Source: Sagittula sp. P11 (GTDB taxonomy: Bacteria > Pseudomonadota > Alphaproteobacteria > Rhodobacterales > Rhodobacteraceae). From it: a DNA stretch of 64,000 nucleotides. A model generated the notes under the pieces. It searched no databases. It had not been told where the DNA came from and saw only the letters and a list, made by a program, of their open reading frames with translations. Shown one piece after another: positions 8,268 to 16,871 of this stretch; within the stretch, counting starts at the first letter, position 1; every line of letters begins with the position of its first letter. The translations under genes were made by a program, and so were the position numbers. The stretch is from positions 124,001 through 188,000 of the forward strand of contig NZ_CP021914.1 of NCBI RefSeq assembly GCF_002814095.1. The letters run 5' to 3'.

Positions 8268-8739
8268 ATTAAGAATTCCGTTTCCGTCCGTCGCGGGGCA
8301 GGGTGCGGGCATCGGGGTCTACTGGGGCCCCTTGTCTTCCCGACGCCCCGCGGCCCCGACCGGGTCCGTCTCTCCCATACCGGTGCCCGACCGTGCGCCG
8401 CGGGGCGCCGTTACTCGCGCTTTGGTTGTGCGTTTTCCACGGGGTGGCAGGCCCGCAGAGATCGTCCAAGCGGGCCACGTTCGGAACGGGCTTTTTCAGG
8501 GCTGGCGCAGCGAAATGGCCGATCTGCGAATCACCTTTCAGGGCGGTGCGGAAAATTGTCCTTATTTTCTGCGGTGCAGCGGAGTTTTTCCGCCAGCCGC
8601 ACAAAACCCGTCAAGCCCTTGCCACAAAGGGTCTTCGCAACATTGTTGCGCGTAACCCCCTCTCAGCCTAACTTGTTCCATTCGGAAACAGTTGCAAAAC
8701 GATGTGCTTGGTCTAGCTTTTCAACAGGGAGGCTTTGAC
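8268..8739. other. Non-coding gap of about 470 bases
   Basis: The gap separates the OmpR-type pair from the LuxR/FIST/hybrid-kinase operon. No frame has a plausible start with good codon bias. GC-rich runs around 8338-8410 could form hairpins that end the upstream operon. The last ~100 bases are lower in GC and should contain the promoter of the LuxR-type gene, whose ribosome site (AACAGGGAGG) lies just before 8740. I see no small RNA signature that I can defend. Confidence 0.5.
8674..8690. promoter_or_regulatory. Imperfect palindrome, candidate operator
   Basis: TGTTCC and GGAAACA flank ATTC (TGTTCCATTCGGAAACA), about 50 bases before the LuxR-type regulator gene. A two-fold symmetric half-site this close to a start could bind a dimeric regulator, possibly the LuxR-type protein itself. 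This is seen only once and remains tentative. Confidence 0.25.
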
Positions 8740-9468
8740 ATGCAACACTTCAAAGTTGCAGCGCGTGACGAAGGGATTTCGTCCGTGCTGATCGTGGACG
8801 ACCATCCACTATTCAGTGACGCGTTGGCCTCGGCGCTTGAGGGGGTTTTCCCGCTCTGCCGCTTCGAGAAGGCGCGTTCTCTCAAACACGCACTGAAGGT
8901 TCTGGACGACGGGTTTTCGCCCGACCTCGTGATGTTCGACCTGAAGCTGCCCGACGTGCAGGGCATTTCCGGCTTCGTGACGATGCGCGGGCGCGTGCCC
9001 GACACACCGGTCCTGGTGATTTCCTCGCTGACCTCGCGGGCCCTGGTGCATGCGCTTATGGACGAGGGCGCCTCCGGCTTCCTGACGAAGGACACCCCGG
9101 TGGAGGACCTGCAGCAGGTGCTTCTGGAGATCGCCAACGGCCGCAAGCATGTGCCGATGGAGTATCGCCAGAACACCGTGTCCGATGCACCGGATGCCCC
9201 CGGCAGCGACATGAACGCCAAGCTCGCGGCGCTGACCCCCCAGCAGAAGAAGGTCATCAAGCTGATCTGCGCGGGCAAGCCGAACAAGCAGATCGCCTAC
9301 GAGCTTCAACTGGCGGAGGCGACGGTCAAGGCCCACATCACCGCGCTCCTGCGGCGGCTTGGGGTCAACAACCGGACGCAGGCGGCGCTGATGGTCGAGG
9401 CGGCGAACAAGGCGGCCGCCCCGGGTATCGAGGCAGAGCCGGAAGCGCGCAACTTCCTGTGTCACTGA
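8740..9468 (+). CDS. LuxR/NarL-family response regulator
   Basis: The start is the ATG at 8740 behind a strong AGGGAGG site. The protein has 242 residues. The receiver domain includes IVDDHPLFSDAL and the phospho-acceptor Asp at about 67 (VMFDLKLP). The C-terminal LuxR helix-turn-helix reads LTPQQKKVIKLICAGKPNKQIAYEL ending in NNRTQAALM. It is followed 3 bases later by a FIST gene and then by a hybrid kinase, so the three form one signalling operon. Comparable sets control PQQ-alcohol dehydrogenases in pseudomonads and glutathione-dependent formaldehyde oxidation (Afd system) in Rhodobacter. The proximity to xoxF and the formaldehyde genes makes these its likely targets (inference). Confidence 0.88.
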   Translation: MQHFKVAARDEGISSVLIVDDHPLFSDALASALEGVFPLCRFEKARSLKHALKVLDDGFSPDLVMFDLKLPDVQGISGFVTMRGRVPDTPVLVISSLTSRALVHALMDEGASGFLTKDTPVEDLQQVLLEIANGRKHVPMEYRQNTVSDAPDAPGSDMNAKLAALTPQQKKVIKLICAGKPNKQIAYELQLAEATVKAHITALLRRLGVNNRTQAALMVEAANKAAAPGIEAEPEARNFLCH

Positions 9469-9471
9469 GGT

Positions 9472-10638
9472 ATGGCGCGCGATGAAATCGGGCCGGATCT
9501 TCCGGCCTATGTCACTGTTGGACGGTCCGACAACGCGGATCCGGCCTGTGCTGCCCGAGAGGCCGCGCGGGCCGTCAGCGCGCATGAACTCTGTTTCGTC
9601 ATCGCCCTGATCCCCGCGGCGATGGATTCCGACGCGGTGGCCGAGGTCTTCGCCGAGGAACTGGAAAGCGTTCCGGTCTTCGGCTGCACCACCGCCGGGC
9701 AGATCACCCCCTTCGGATACGAGAATGATGCGCTTTTGCTGATCGGCTTCCGCAAGGAGCACTTCCGCTGCGCGTCCACGCTGATCACGCCGCTGAAGCC
9801 GCTGTCCATCGCCCAGATCTTCGAGACGATGACCCGCAACAACGGCAAGTTCATCCACACGGCGGGCTGGAACCGGCTGGCGCTGGTGTTTGCCGACGGG
9901 CTGTCGAAGCAGGAGGATCTTCTGGCGTCGGTGCTGGAGAGCGTGCTGGAAGGTGTGCCGGTGTTCGGCGGTTCCGCCGGGGACGGCATGGCCTTCGAGC
10001 GGACGCAGATCCTGCACAAGGGCCAGTTCCACGACAACGCCGCGCTGGTGCTGCTGATCGAGACCGACCTGCATTTCCAGGGCGTGAGTTTCGACCACTT
10101 CCTGCCGGAGGGGCACGAACTGGTCATCACCGAGGCCAACACCGAGGAGCGGCTGGTCACGGAGATCAACGGCGCGCCGGCGGCCAAGGAATACGCGCGG
10201 CTGGTGGGGTGTTCGGTGGCCGAGCTGACACCGCAGGTCTTTGCCGAGAACCCAATGCTGGTCTGCCACAAGCAGGCGCATTACGTCCGCGCCATCGCCG
10301 ACGTGCTTGAGGGCAACACGCTGTCCTTCCTTGCCGCCATCGACGACGGTCTGATCATGGTGATGGGCCGCGGCAAGGAGATCATCGAGACGCTGGAAGC
10401 CGAGCTGGACGTCACGGATTCCATGGGCCGGAAACCGGACTTCATCCTCGCCTTCGACTGCGTGCTGCGAAAGCTGGAGATCGAGGAGAAGAAGCTGGAC
10501 GGCCAGGTGTCGGAGATCTTCCGGCGCCGCAAGGTGCTGGGCTTCAACACCTACGGCGAACAGCACTGCGGCCTCCACATGAACCAGACCTTCGTGGGCG
10601 TCGCCTTTTTCGGCCCGAGGGGGAGCCTTCTGCCGTGA
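9472..10638 (+). CDS. FIST-domain signal transduction protein
   Basis: The 388-residue protein has an N-terminal FIST domain (ELESVPVFGCTTAGQITPFGY, then LVFADGLSKQEDLLASVLES and VPVFGGSAGDG) and a C-terminal FIST_C domain (PDFILAFDCVLRKLEIEEK ... VLGFNTYGEQHCGLHMNQTFVGVAFFG). No signal peptide is present, so it is cytosolic. FIST domains are thought to bind small ligands such as amino acids and to feed kinases or chemoreceptors. It overlaps the hybrid kinase gene by 4 bases (GTGA), which implies a 1:1 functional partnership in which the FIST protein is the input for a kinase that has no transmembrane helix. Confidence 0.85.
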   Translation: MARDEIGPDLPAYVTVGRSDNADPACAAREAARAVSAHELCFVIALIPAAMDSDAVAEVFAEELESVPVFGCTTAGQITPFGYENDALLLIGFRKEHFRCASTLITPLKPLSIAQIFETMTRNNGKFIHTAGWNRLALVFADGLSKQEDLLASVLESVLEGVPVFGGSAGDGMAFERTQILHKGQFHDNAALVLLIETDLHFQGVSFDHFLPEGHELVITEANTEERLVTEINGAPAAKEYARLVGCSVAELTPQVFAENPMLVCHKQAHYVRAIADVLEGNTLSFLAAIDDGLIMVMGRGKEIIETLEAELDVTDSMGRKPDFILAFDCVLRKLEIEEKKLDGQVSEIFRRRKVLGFNTYGEQHCGLHMNQTFVGVAFFGPRGSLLP

Positions 10639-12893
10639 ACCTGATCGACCCGCTGGAACCGCCCGAGCTCCAGCTTCTCAGGCAGGACAGGATCATCGAG
10701 GCGCTGGTGCGCCGCGCCATGCGGCAGAACCACGTGGGCCAGACGGCCTACAGCGCCTTCCAGTCGGCCATCGAGTTGCAGGCACAGGTTGCGGCCAAGA
10801 CCCGCGACCTCGAACGCGCCGCCGACGAGCTGGAGACCACCCGTTTCGAACGGGAGCGCACGCGCCGCAACCTCGACGAGGCGCTGGCGGCAATGGGCGA
10901 GGGCTTTGCGCTCTTTACCGAGGGCCAGCTTGCCATCTGCAACGACCTGTTCCAGCACCTGCTGCCGGACGTGTCGGACCGCATCGTGCCCGGTCTGCCG
11001 CTGCCGGAATACTTCGAACTGCTGGCGCAAAGCCGTTTCGTGATCTCCACCGACCGGCAGATCGGCGCGAACGACGGCCCGCTGCCCGGGGCCTCGATGG
11101 TGATCGAGGTGACGGAGGACCGCTTCTACCAGCTGTCGACGCAGCGCACCTCGATGGACAACACGGTGCTGCTGCTGAGCGATATCACAGCCGTGGTCCG
11201 CCAGAACCGGAGCGAGAAGGAACACCTGATCGACCGGCAGGCCGATTACCTTCAGGCGGTGTTCGAGAACATGACCAGCGGCGTCTGCAGCTTTTCCGCC
11301 AACGGCGACGTGGTGATGCACAACCAGCAGTTCCGCAAGCTGACCGGCCTGCCGATGACGGTGCTGCAGAAGGGCATGAACATGGCCCGGCTGCTGCAGC
11401 TCATGTCGATCCGCGGCTTCATCGCCGACCATTCGCTGCTGCAGGTGGACGAGTGGCGGCGGCAGTTGCTGCGGCAGGGGCGGCTCCGGCGGCAGGTGCG
11501 CAGCCGGTCGGGGCAGGTGTTCGACCTGCAGGGCAACCGGCTGCCGGACGGCGGCTTCCTCGTCGAACTGAAGGACGTGACGCTGGAGATCCGCGCGACC
11601 GAGACGCTGGAAAAGCGCGTGCTGGAACGCACCCGCGAACTGACGGAGACGAACGCACGCCTGACCCAGCAATACGAGGAGAAGGCCCGCGTCGAGGAAG
11701 AGCTGCGCGTTGCCAAGGAACGGGCGGAGGCGGCGGTTTCGTCGAAGACACGGTTCCTCGCAGCCGCCAGCCACGACCTGCTGCAACCGATCAACGCCGC
11801 CAAACTGCTGATCGCCACCTTGCAGACGAACTCGGCCGGGTCGGAACACGAACCCATGGTGGACCGGCTGAAGGGGGCCTTCACCTCCATCGAACAACTG
11901 CTGCACGCGCTGCTGGACATCTCGCGGCTGGACAGCGCCGACCACGACACGGTGCATCCGACGACGCTGTGCCTTGGCCAGATCATGCAGACGATCTTCG
12001 AGGACCAGATGCCGCTTGCGCAGAAGCGCAACGTGGCGCTGCGGATGGTGCCCTGCATGTCCTGGGTCAGGTCCGATCCGGTGTACCTGCTGCGCTCCAT
12101 CCAGAACCTCGTGGTGAACGCGATCCAGTACACGGAGCCGGGCGGCAAGGTGGTGCTGGGCTGCCGCCGGCGGGGCGACAAGGTCGAGCTTCAGGTGCTC
12201 GACACCGGCATCGGCATCGGCCCGGAGGACCAGTCCCGGATCTTCGAGGAATTCGCCCGTGCGGGCAATGTGCCGGTCGGCTCCGGCGTGGGGCTGGGCC
12301 TGTCCATCGTGGAGCGCACCTGCCGTCACCTTGGCCACCGGCTGTGGATGTCGTCCGAGGTGGGCGTGGGGTCGAAGTTCTGCATCGAGTTCGACGTGGT
12401 GGACGCCGCCACGGCGCTGACCGCCCCCAAGGTGCCGATGCAAAGCGAGGAGAGCCTCGAGGGTTTCATCGCGCTTGTGGTGGAGAACGACGAGAACGTG
12501 CTGTTCGCCACCTGCCAGACGCTCGAGACCTGGGGCGCCAGCGTGCTGGGCGCGCGCTCGACGGAGGAGGCGGTCGGGCATTTGCGGGACATGGGCATCC
12601 CGCCCGACATCCTTTTGGTGGATTACCAGCTCGACGGCGGCGACACCGGGCTGTCGACCATCGCGCGGGTCAGGGCGGAGTTCGGAACCCACGTGCCCGC
12701 GATCATGATCACCGCCGACCGGCGCGACCGGTTGCTGCGGGCTGGGGCCGAACAGGACTTCTCCGTGATGACGAAACCGGTGCAGGTGTCGCGCTTACGC
12801 CCGCTGATCGACTGGAAGATCCGGGGCGGCGCCGCGGGGACCGAGCCGAAAGTCGGCAATGACAGGACCGGGCCTGCGGCTAGTCTCGGGTGA
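10635..12893 (+). CDS. Cytosolic hybrid histidine kinase (PAS-HisKA-HATPase-receiver)
   Basis: The GTG start overlaps the FIST stop. The 752-residue protein has an N-terminal coiled coil (about 40-90), two PAS-like regions (about 75-185 and 205-320, the second starting LQAVFENMTSGVCSFSANGDVV), a second coiled coil, an H box of the type TRFLAAASHDLLQPINAAK, a HATPase (NLVVNAIQYTEPGG, DTGIGIGPED, GVGLGLSIVE) and a C-terminal receiver with Asp in PDILLVDYQLDGG. The SHDLLQP form of the H box is typical of the NahK/ErcS-prime-like group. No membrane segment is seen. It probably phosphorylates the LuxR-type regulator under control of the FIST protein. Confidence 0.88.
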   Translation: MNLIDPLEPPELQLLRQDRIIEALVRRAMRQNHVGQTAYSAFQSAIELQAQVAAKTRDLERAADELETTRFERERTRRNLDEALAAMGEGFALFTEGQLAICNDLFQHLLPDVSDRIVPGLPLPEYFELLAQSRFVISTDRQIGANDGPLPGASMVIEVTEDRFYQLSTQRTSMDNTVLLLSDITAVVRQNRSEKEHLIDRQADYLQAVFENMTSGVCSFSANGDVVMHNQQFRKLTGLPMTVLQKGMNMARLLQLMSIRGFIADHSLLQVDEWRRQLLRQGRLRRQVRSRSGQVFDLQGNRLPDGGFLVELKDVTLEIRATETLEKRVLERTRELTETNARLTQQYEEKARVEEELRVAKERAEAAVSSKTRFLAAASHDLLQPINAAKLLIATLQTNSAGSEHEPMVDRLKGAFTSIEQLLHALLDISRLDSADHDTVHPTTLCLGQIMQTIFEDQMPLAQKRNVALRMVPCMSWVRSDPVYLLRSIQNLVVNAIQYTEPGGKVVLGCRRRGDKVELQVLDTGIGIGPEDQSRIFEEFARAGNVPVGSGVGLGLSIVERTCRHLGHRLWMSSEVGVGSKFCIEFDVVDAATALTAPKVPMQSEESLEGFIALVVENDENVLFATCQTLETWGASVLGARSTEEAVGHLRDMGIPPDILLVDYQLDGGDTGLSTIARVRAEFGTHVPAIMITADRRDRLLRAGAEQDFSVMTKPVQVSRLRPLIDWKIRGGAAGTEPKVGNDRTGPAASLG

Positions 12894-12907
12894 AGGAGGA
12901 TTTCAAC

Positions 12908-13582
12908 ATGCGCAAGACGATGCTATTCGCCGCGCTCTGTCTCGGGCTGGCCGGACCGGCCGCCGCAGAGACTTTGGACGGTCAGGAGACCTATGATCTG
13001 CTGTTCCGCTCGGGCACGCTCGACCCGGTGGGCAAGGACAAGGCGCTGAGCTACACGCGCGAGGTGGTGAACGCACTGAAGCCGGAATCGGCGGTGCGCG
13101 ACACCGGCACGATCCGCCTGTCCTTCGAGGAGCAGCAGGCGCTGATGGCGGAGCTGGAGTTCCGCCAGAATGGCAAGCACCGGGGTCTGGGCAAGTTCCC
13201 GGCCAGCGTGGGTAACCCGATGATCATGTTCTTCTACGAATCCGTGGTGCGGGACATGGCAGAGGCGGCAGGCGGCAGCCCGTACTACATCCGCAACCGC
13301 GTGAAGGAGGCGCTGATCCGTCCGAGCGAGGTGGTCGAGGGAGACGCCACGCTGGATGGCCGTACCGTGCCGACCAAGACCGTGGTGCTGCACCCGTTCG
13401 AGGGCGATCCCAACAGTGACCGCATGCAGGGCTTTGGCGAACTGGCGCTGGCCGTCACCATGTCCGAAGACGTGCCGGGCTGGTACATGAGCTTTGTCGC
13501 GGAGGTGCCGGGCGAAGAAGGCGCGCCAGTCTACCGCTCGGAGATCGACTTCGAAAGCCTGGAGGCGGAGGGCGCGGAATGA
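12908..13582 (+). CDS. Secreted protein of unknown function
   Basis: The ATG at 12908 is preceded by a strong AAGGAGGA site (12893-12900). The 224-residue product has a Sec signal peptide (MRKTMLFAALCLGLAGPAAA, cleavage before ETLDG) and no other membrane segment. The mature part is mixed alpha/beta with no Cys and no family I can name. It lies 15 bases after the hybrid kinase and overlaps the next gene by 4 bases, so it belongs to the same transcription unit and is likely a periplasmic component linked to the sensory or oxidation machinery. Confidence 0.7.
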   Translation: MRKTMLFAALCLGLAGPAAAETLDGQETYDLLFRSGTLDPVGKDKALSYTREVVNALKPESAVRDTGTIRLSFEEQQALMAELEFRQNGKHRGLGKFPASVGNPMIMFFYESVVRDMAEAAGGSPYYIRNRVKEALIRPSEVVEGDATLDGRTVPTKTVVLHPFEGDPNSDRMQGFGELALAVTMSEDVPGWYMSFVAEVPGEEGAPVYRSEIDFESLEAEGAE

Positions 13583-14121
13583 CCCATCCGCATCTTGAAG
13601 ACCGGTGCAGCCGCGCGGGGGCAGATGCCGCCGCGCAGATAGTCGCAAAGAAACGGTTACTCCCCCGTCCTCCCGCCCCTATCATCCGGGGCGAGGTCTT
13701 AAGGTCCGGTGTCCGCGGACGCGATTTGCTTCGAAGATTGCCAGGATTTCGGGGCTTGCGCGGGTCGGTGCTGGGCGCGGCTCTCTGTGCGGCGGCCCTG
13801 TCCCTGATGCCGGACGGCGTGCAGGCGCAGGACATCGCGCAGCGGTACAACGACTATCCCACCGCCGCGCGGGCGGACTATGTCTTTGCCTGCATGGCGA
13901 CGAACGGCCGGTCGCGGCTGACGCTCGAACAATGCTCCTGCTCGATCGACGAGATCGCCTCTATCCTGCCCTACGAGAAATACCTGCAAGCCGAAACGGT
14001 GCTGTCGATGCGCCGCACCGGGGGCGAGCGCATGGCCGTGTTCAACAGTGCGGTGGCCGCGCAGAACCTCGTCACCGACCTTCGCCGTGCGCAGGCCGAG
14101 GCCGAGGTCGTCTGCTTCTGA
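13579..14121 (+). CDS. Periplasmic Cys-containing protein of unknown function
   Basis: The frame starts with ATGA overlap at 13579 and codes for 180 residues. A hydrophobic stretch followed by an Ala-Gln-Ala site (about residues 64-84, ending GVQAQ) looks like a signal peptide placed unusually far inside, so the real start may be an internal GTG near 13768. The mature part (DIAQRYNDYPTAARADYVFACM ... LTLEQCSCSIDEIASILPYEKY) has a CSC cluster and resembles small helical periplasmic proteins encoded near quinoprotein dehydrogenases. Function is unknown. The convergent SoxYZ-like gene ends 5 bases away. Confidence 0.65.
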   Translation: MTHPHLEDRCSRAGADAAAQIVAKKRLLPRPPAPIIRGEVLRSGVRGRDLLRRLPGFRGLRGSVLGAALCAAALSLMPDGVQAQDIAQRYNDYPTAARADYVFACMATNGRSRLTLEQCSCSIDEIASILPYEKYLQAETVLSMRRTGGERMAVFNSAVAAQNLVTDLRRAQAEAEVVCF

Positions 14122-14125
14122 TCCG

Positions 14126-14932
14126 TTACCCCTGCGCGTCCTTGGGCAGGCTCTGTTCAAAGACGTTGCTCTCGGTGTCGGTGGCCTTCACCGTCAGCGC
14201 GGGTGCGCCGTTGTCGGTGTAGGAGAACCGGAAGGCCGGGTTCTCGGAGATCGAGATGCCGCCATCCATGGTGAACAGCATCTCGTCGCCCTGCCAGACT
14301 TCCATGTGGTCGATGAAGTGGGCCGGGATGAAAAGCTGTGTCACCTGGTTGCGCTGCAGGCCGGAGTAGTTCGGGTGGCGCAGCATGATCTGCGCCTCGC
14401 GCCGGGCGGTGGAGATCTCAGGTTCGCCGAAAAGGCGCAGCTTCATCTGGCCGAGCGTGGCCATCATCTCGGACGGATCGCGGGAGGCGGGGGCGGAACA
14501 GCCGCCGGAGGCCTTCACGAACCGGCCCGACATGAAGGTGCCGTCCGGCGTCTCCGTCAGCACGCGGACGTTGGAATACTGGTTCACCCGCACACGCAGC
14601 TCGAAATCGACGGGCACCATGGCGGGGCCGAAGGTCAGTTCCGCCGCGACCGGGGCCGGGTTCTCGTCGATCACCACGGTGGCCTTGTCGATCTGGGCGG
14701 AGAGGTTCGTCTGCGTCAGGACGATGGGCACCGTCGCAGCGTCATGCGCGCGGTAGGGGGCGTCGATGGAGAGCGGGCTTTCGGCGTCGGAAATGACGGT
14801 GTCGCCGATCACGTCGAACCGCAGGTCTTCCCACGTCTCGCTCGGGACAAGCGGGTTCTCGACCGTCTCGGCCATGGCGGGAACGGTCATCAACAGGGCC
14901 AGCGCGGTGGCCAGTCTGAAAGTGTGGGCCAT
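14126..14932 (-). CDS. Quinoprotein-dehydrogenase-associated SoxYZ-like carrier (copy 1)
   Basis: The ATG at 14932 follows a perfect AAGGAGGAGG site, which decides the start. The 268-residue protein has a signal peptide (about 1-21, ending AMA), a SoxY-like N-terminal half and a SoxZ-like C-terminal half. At the junction (KASGGCSAPAS) a single Cys at about 145 corresponds to the swinging-arm Cys of SoxY. Such SoxYZ fusions accompany PQQ-dependent dehydrogenases and are proposed to carry a bound intermediate in the quinoprotein relay. It is divergent from the zinc metallohydrolase gene (123-base gap), which is the usual partner. A second copy lies at 24575-25384. Confidence 0.85.
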   Translation of the reverse strand: MAHTFRLATALALLMTVPAMAETVENPLVPSETWEDLRFDVIGDTVISDAESPLSIDAPYRAHDAATVPIVLTQTNLSAQIDKATVVIDENPAPVAAELTFGPAMVPVDFELRVRVNQYSNVRVLTETPDGTFMSGRFVKASGGCSAPASRDPSEMMATLGQMKLRLFGEPEISTARREAQIMLRHPNYSGLQRNQVTQLFIPAHFIDHMEVWQGDEMLFTMDGGISISENPAFRFSYTDNGAPALTVKATDTESNVFEQSLPKDAQG

Positions 14933-15055
14933 GCCTCCTCCTTTTGCATGGTGTGTCGCGAAGCGTGCCACGCCGACCGCCATCGCGATAGCGGGCATTA
15001 AGTCTGTGTGGTCTGGCGGGATGGCTGTGGCAGGCTGGTCGCGGGAGGATGGGAG

Positions 15056-16096
15056 ATGTTCGAAGTGGTTGTCATGCTGTGTCTGGCGACGGGGGGCGAC
15101 ACCTGTCGCGATGTGCTGCTGCCGGGGTACGAAGGCGGCACACAGGCGGAGTGCGCGGCAAGGATCGCGGCGCAACCGCCTGAGGTACCGGCGTTTTCAC
15201 GCGGTTCGGTAGAGGGGGACCCAAGGTGTGTTCCCGCCGGGCCGGTGCTGGACCTCGCGGAGGTGGCCCCGGGCCTCTGGGTGCACCAAGGGCTGATCGA
15301 GGAGCCGGACACCGAGAACGGCGGGGATGTCTCCAATCTCGCGATCGTGATCGGTGGGGACAGCGTCGCGGTGATCGACAGCGGGTCGGCGCGCTGGATC
15401 GGCGAATCGCTCTGGCGGGCGATCCGGGCAAGGACCGACCTGCCGGTAAGCCACGTCATCCTGACCCATGTGCACCCGGACCACGTCTTTGGCGCAAGTG
15501 TCCTTGCGGAGGCCGGGGCAGAGGTCGTCGGTCACGAAGGGCTGCCGCGCGCCTTGGCGGACCGGGAGGAGAACTACCTCGACAGCCTCGACCGGCTGGT
15601 GGGTGCGCAGGGGATGCTCGGGACCGAACCGCCGGAGGTGACCGAGACGGTCGCCGACACGGCAGAGATCGACCTCGGAGCGCGTGTTCTGCGTCTGGAC
15701 GCCTGGCCTGCCGCGCATACGACCGTGGACCTGACCGTCTTCGACGCGGCGACCGGGACGCTCCTGGCCGGAGATCTCCTGTTCCACCGGCACACGCCCG
15801 CGCTCGACGGCAGCCTGCGCGGCTGGCAAGCGGCGCTGGCCGAACTGGAAGGGCAGGGGACTCATGTGGTGCCCGGCCATGGCGACCCTTTGCTGCCATG
15901 GCCCGAAGGCGGCACGGCGCTGAAGCGCTACCTCGACACGCTGGCGCGCGAGACCCGCGCCGCCATCGACGCGGGCGAACGGCTGGGCGAGGCGGTCAAG
16001 CACATCGCAGAAAGCGAGCGTGACGCTTGGGAACTGTTCGACGCCTACAATCCCCGCAACGCCACTCTCGCCTTCACCGAACTGGAATGGGAGTGA
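15056..16096 (+). CDS. Quinoprotein relay system zinc metallohydrolase
   Basis: The ATG at 15056 sits behind GGGAGGATGGGAG; upstream starts in the same frame lack a ribosome site. The 346-residue protein is a metallo-beta-lactamase-fold hydrolase with the zinc motif HVHPDH (after VILT), a further His near TVVPGHGDP and an Asp in AGDLLFHRH. The N-terminal ~75 residues carry a short hydrophobic start and three Cys before the hydrolase domain, as in the quinoprotein relay zinc metallohydrolase 2 family. It should act in the periplasm on the SoxYZ-like carrier or its cargo. The reaction has not been established for the family. Confidence 0.82.
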   Translation: MFEVVVMLCLATGGDTCRDVLLPGYEGGTQAECAARIAAQPPEVPAFSRGSVEGDPRCVPAGPVLDLAEVAPGLWVHQGLIEEPDTENGGDVSNLAIVIGGDSVAVIDSGSARWIGESLWRAIRARTDLPVSHVILTHVHPDHVFGASVLAEAGAEVVGHEGLPRALADREENYLDSLDRLVGAQGMLGTEPPEVTETVADTAEIDLGARVLRLDAWPAAHTTVDLTVFDAATGTLLAGDLLFHRHTPALDGSLRGWQAALAELEGQGTHVVPGHGDPLLPWPEGGTALKRYLDTLARETRAAIDAGERLGEAVKHIAESERDAWELFDAYNPRNATLAFTELEWE

Positions 16097-16705
16097 TCAG
16101 CCCGAGACCACGCCCTGCAAAAGCTGCGAGATCGCGTAGAGCCGCTTTTCCAGCAGCACGGGGGTTTCGCAGAGGTAGGTGATGGACTGCTGGCGGTCGG
16201 TGTAGATCGTCTGGTCCCAGTCCAGCTGTTCCTCCAGCGCGTCGACCTTGTCGAAATCCGGGTCCTCCTGGGCCATCTCCGCCTCCATGTCCTGGCGGGC
16301 GGCCTCGATCCGCTCTGACAGGGAAATCTGGCTGAGCGAGAATTTCCCGATGCCGTCGATGATCCGGGAGCGGCGGCCGCTCAGGCTGGAGAAGGTCTCT
16401 TCGAAGACCAGCCCGAGAAGCGCCGGATCGCCGCCGTTGCGTTCGGCAAACGCCGTCACGTCCGCCTGAAGCTCGGAGACCTCGAGACGCCGGATGGCGA
16501 GCTTTGCGGCGAGTTGCTCGATCTCCCGCCGGAGGGCGGGATCCTCGGGCATGGTTTCGGGAATCGGGTGCGGCCACATCAGACCTTCCGACAGCCGCTC
16601 TACCTTGCGTTGAATGCAGGGCCAGGTCGGGTCGGAGTAATCGGCGGCGGAAAGCGGTGTGGCGGCACATAAGGCCAGCGCAGCAAGCGCCTTGCGTGTC
16701 AGCAT
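16097..16705 (-). CDS. Periplasmic coiled-coil protein of unknown function
   Basis: The ATG at 16705 (MLTRKALAALALC) gives 202 residues with a signal peptide ending PLSA before ADYSDPTW. The remainder is almost entirely alpha-helical with heptad-like patterns (DPALRREIEQLAAKLAIRRL; EEQLDWDQTIYTDRQQ) and only two Cys in the mature part. No named family is recognised. It converges on the zinc metallohydrolase (its stop directly abuts at 16096) and is divergent from the formaldehyde dehydrogenase gene, so it probably shares C1-linked regulation. Confidence 0.7.
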   Translation of the reverse strand: MLTRKALAALALCAATPLSAADYSDPTWPCIQRKVERLSEGLMWPHPIPETMPEDPALRREIEQLAAKLAIRRLEVSELQADVTAFAERNGGDPALLGLVFEETFSSLSGRRSRIIDGIGKFSLSQISLSERIEAARQDMEAEMAQEDPDFDKVDALEEQLDWDQTIYTDRQQSITYLCETPVLLEKRLYAISQLLQGVVSG

Positions 16706-16871
16706 GGTGGAAGTCCTCCCTTGATGCGCAAGGATGCCAAAGCCCACCCCCGGCTGTCCATGCCGACCGAATGCATCCGATGGTCTGCATTGTGTCGGTA
16801 TGCCGCAGCCCACCATACTCGGATCAAACAGCCGGGGTGCATTGACGCCCGGGCCAGGGAGGAAGACAGAC
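16706..16871. promoter_or_regulatory. Divergent promoter region for coiled-coil protein and formaldehyde dehydrogenase
   Basis: This 166-base gap lies between divergently transcribed genes and must carry at least the promoter of the formaldehyde-oxidation operon. It contains a GGGAGGAAG ribosome site next to 16872. Several short dyads are present, such as CCCCGGCTG (16747-16755) with CAGCCGGGG (16829-16837), a long-range inverted repeat that could place two regulator sites about 80 bases apart. No convincing -35/-10 pair was found. Confidence 0.4.
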
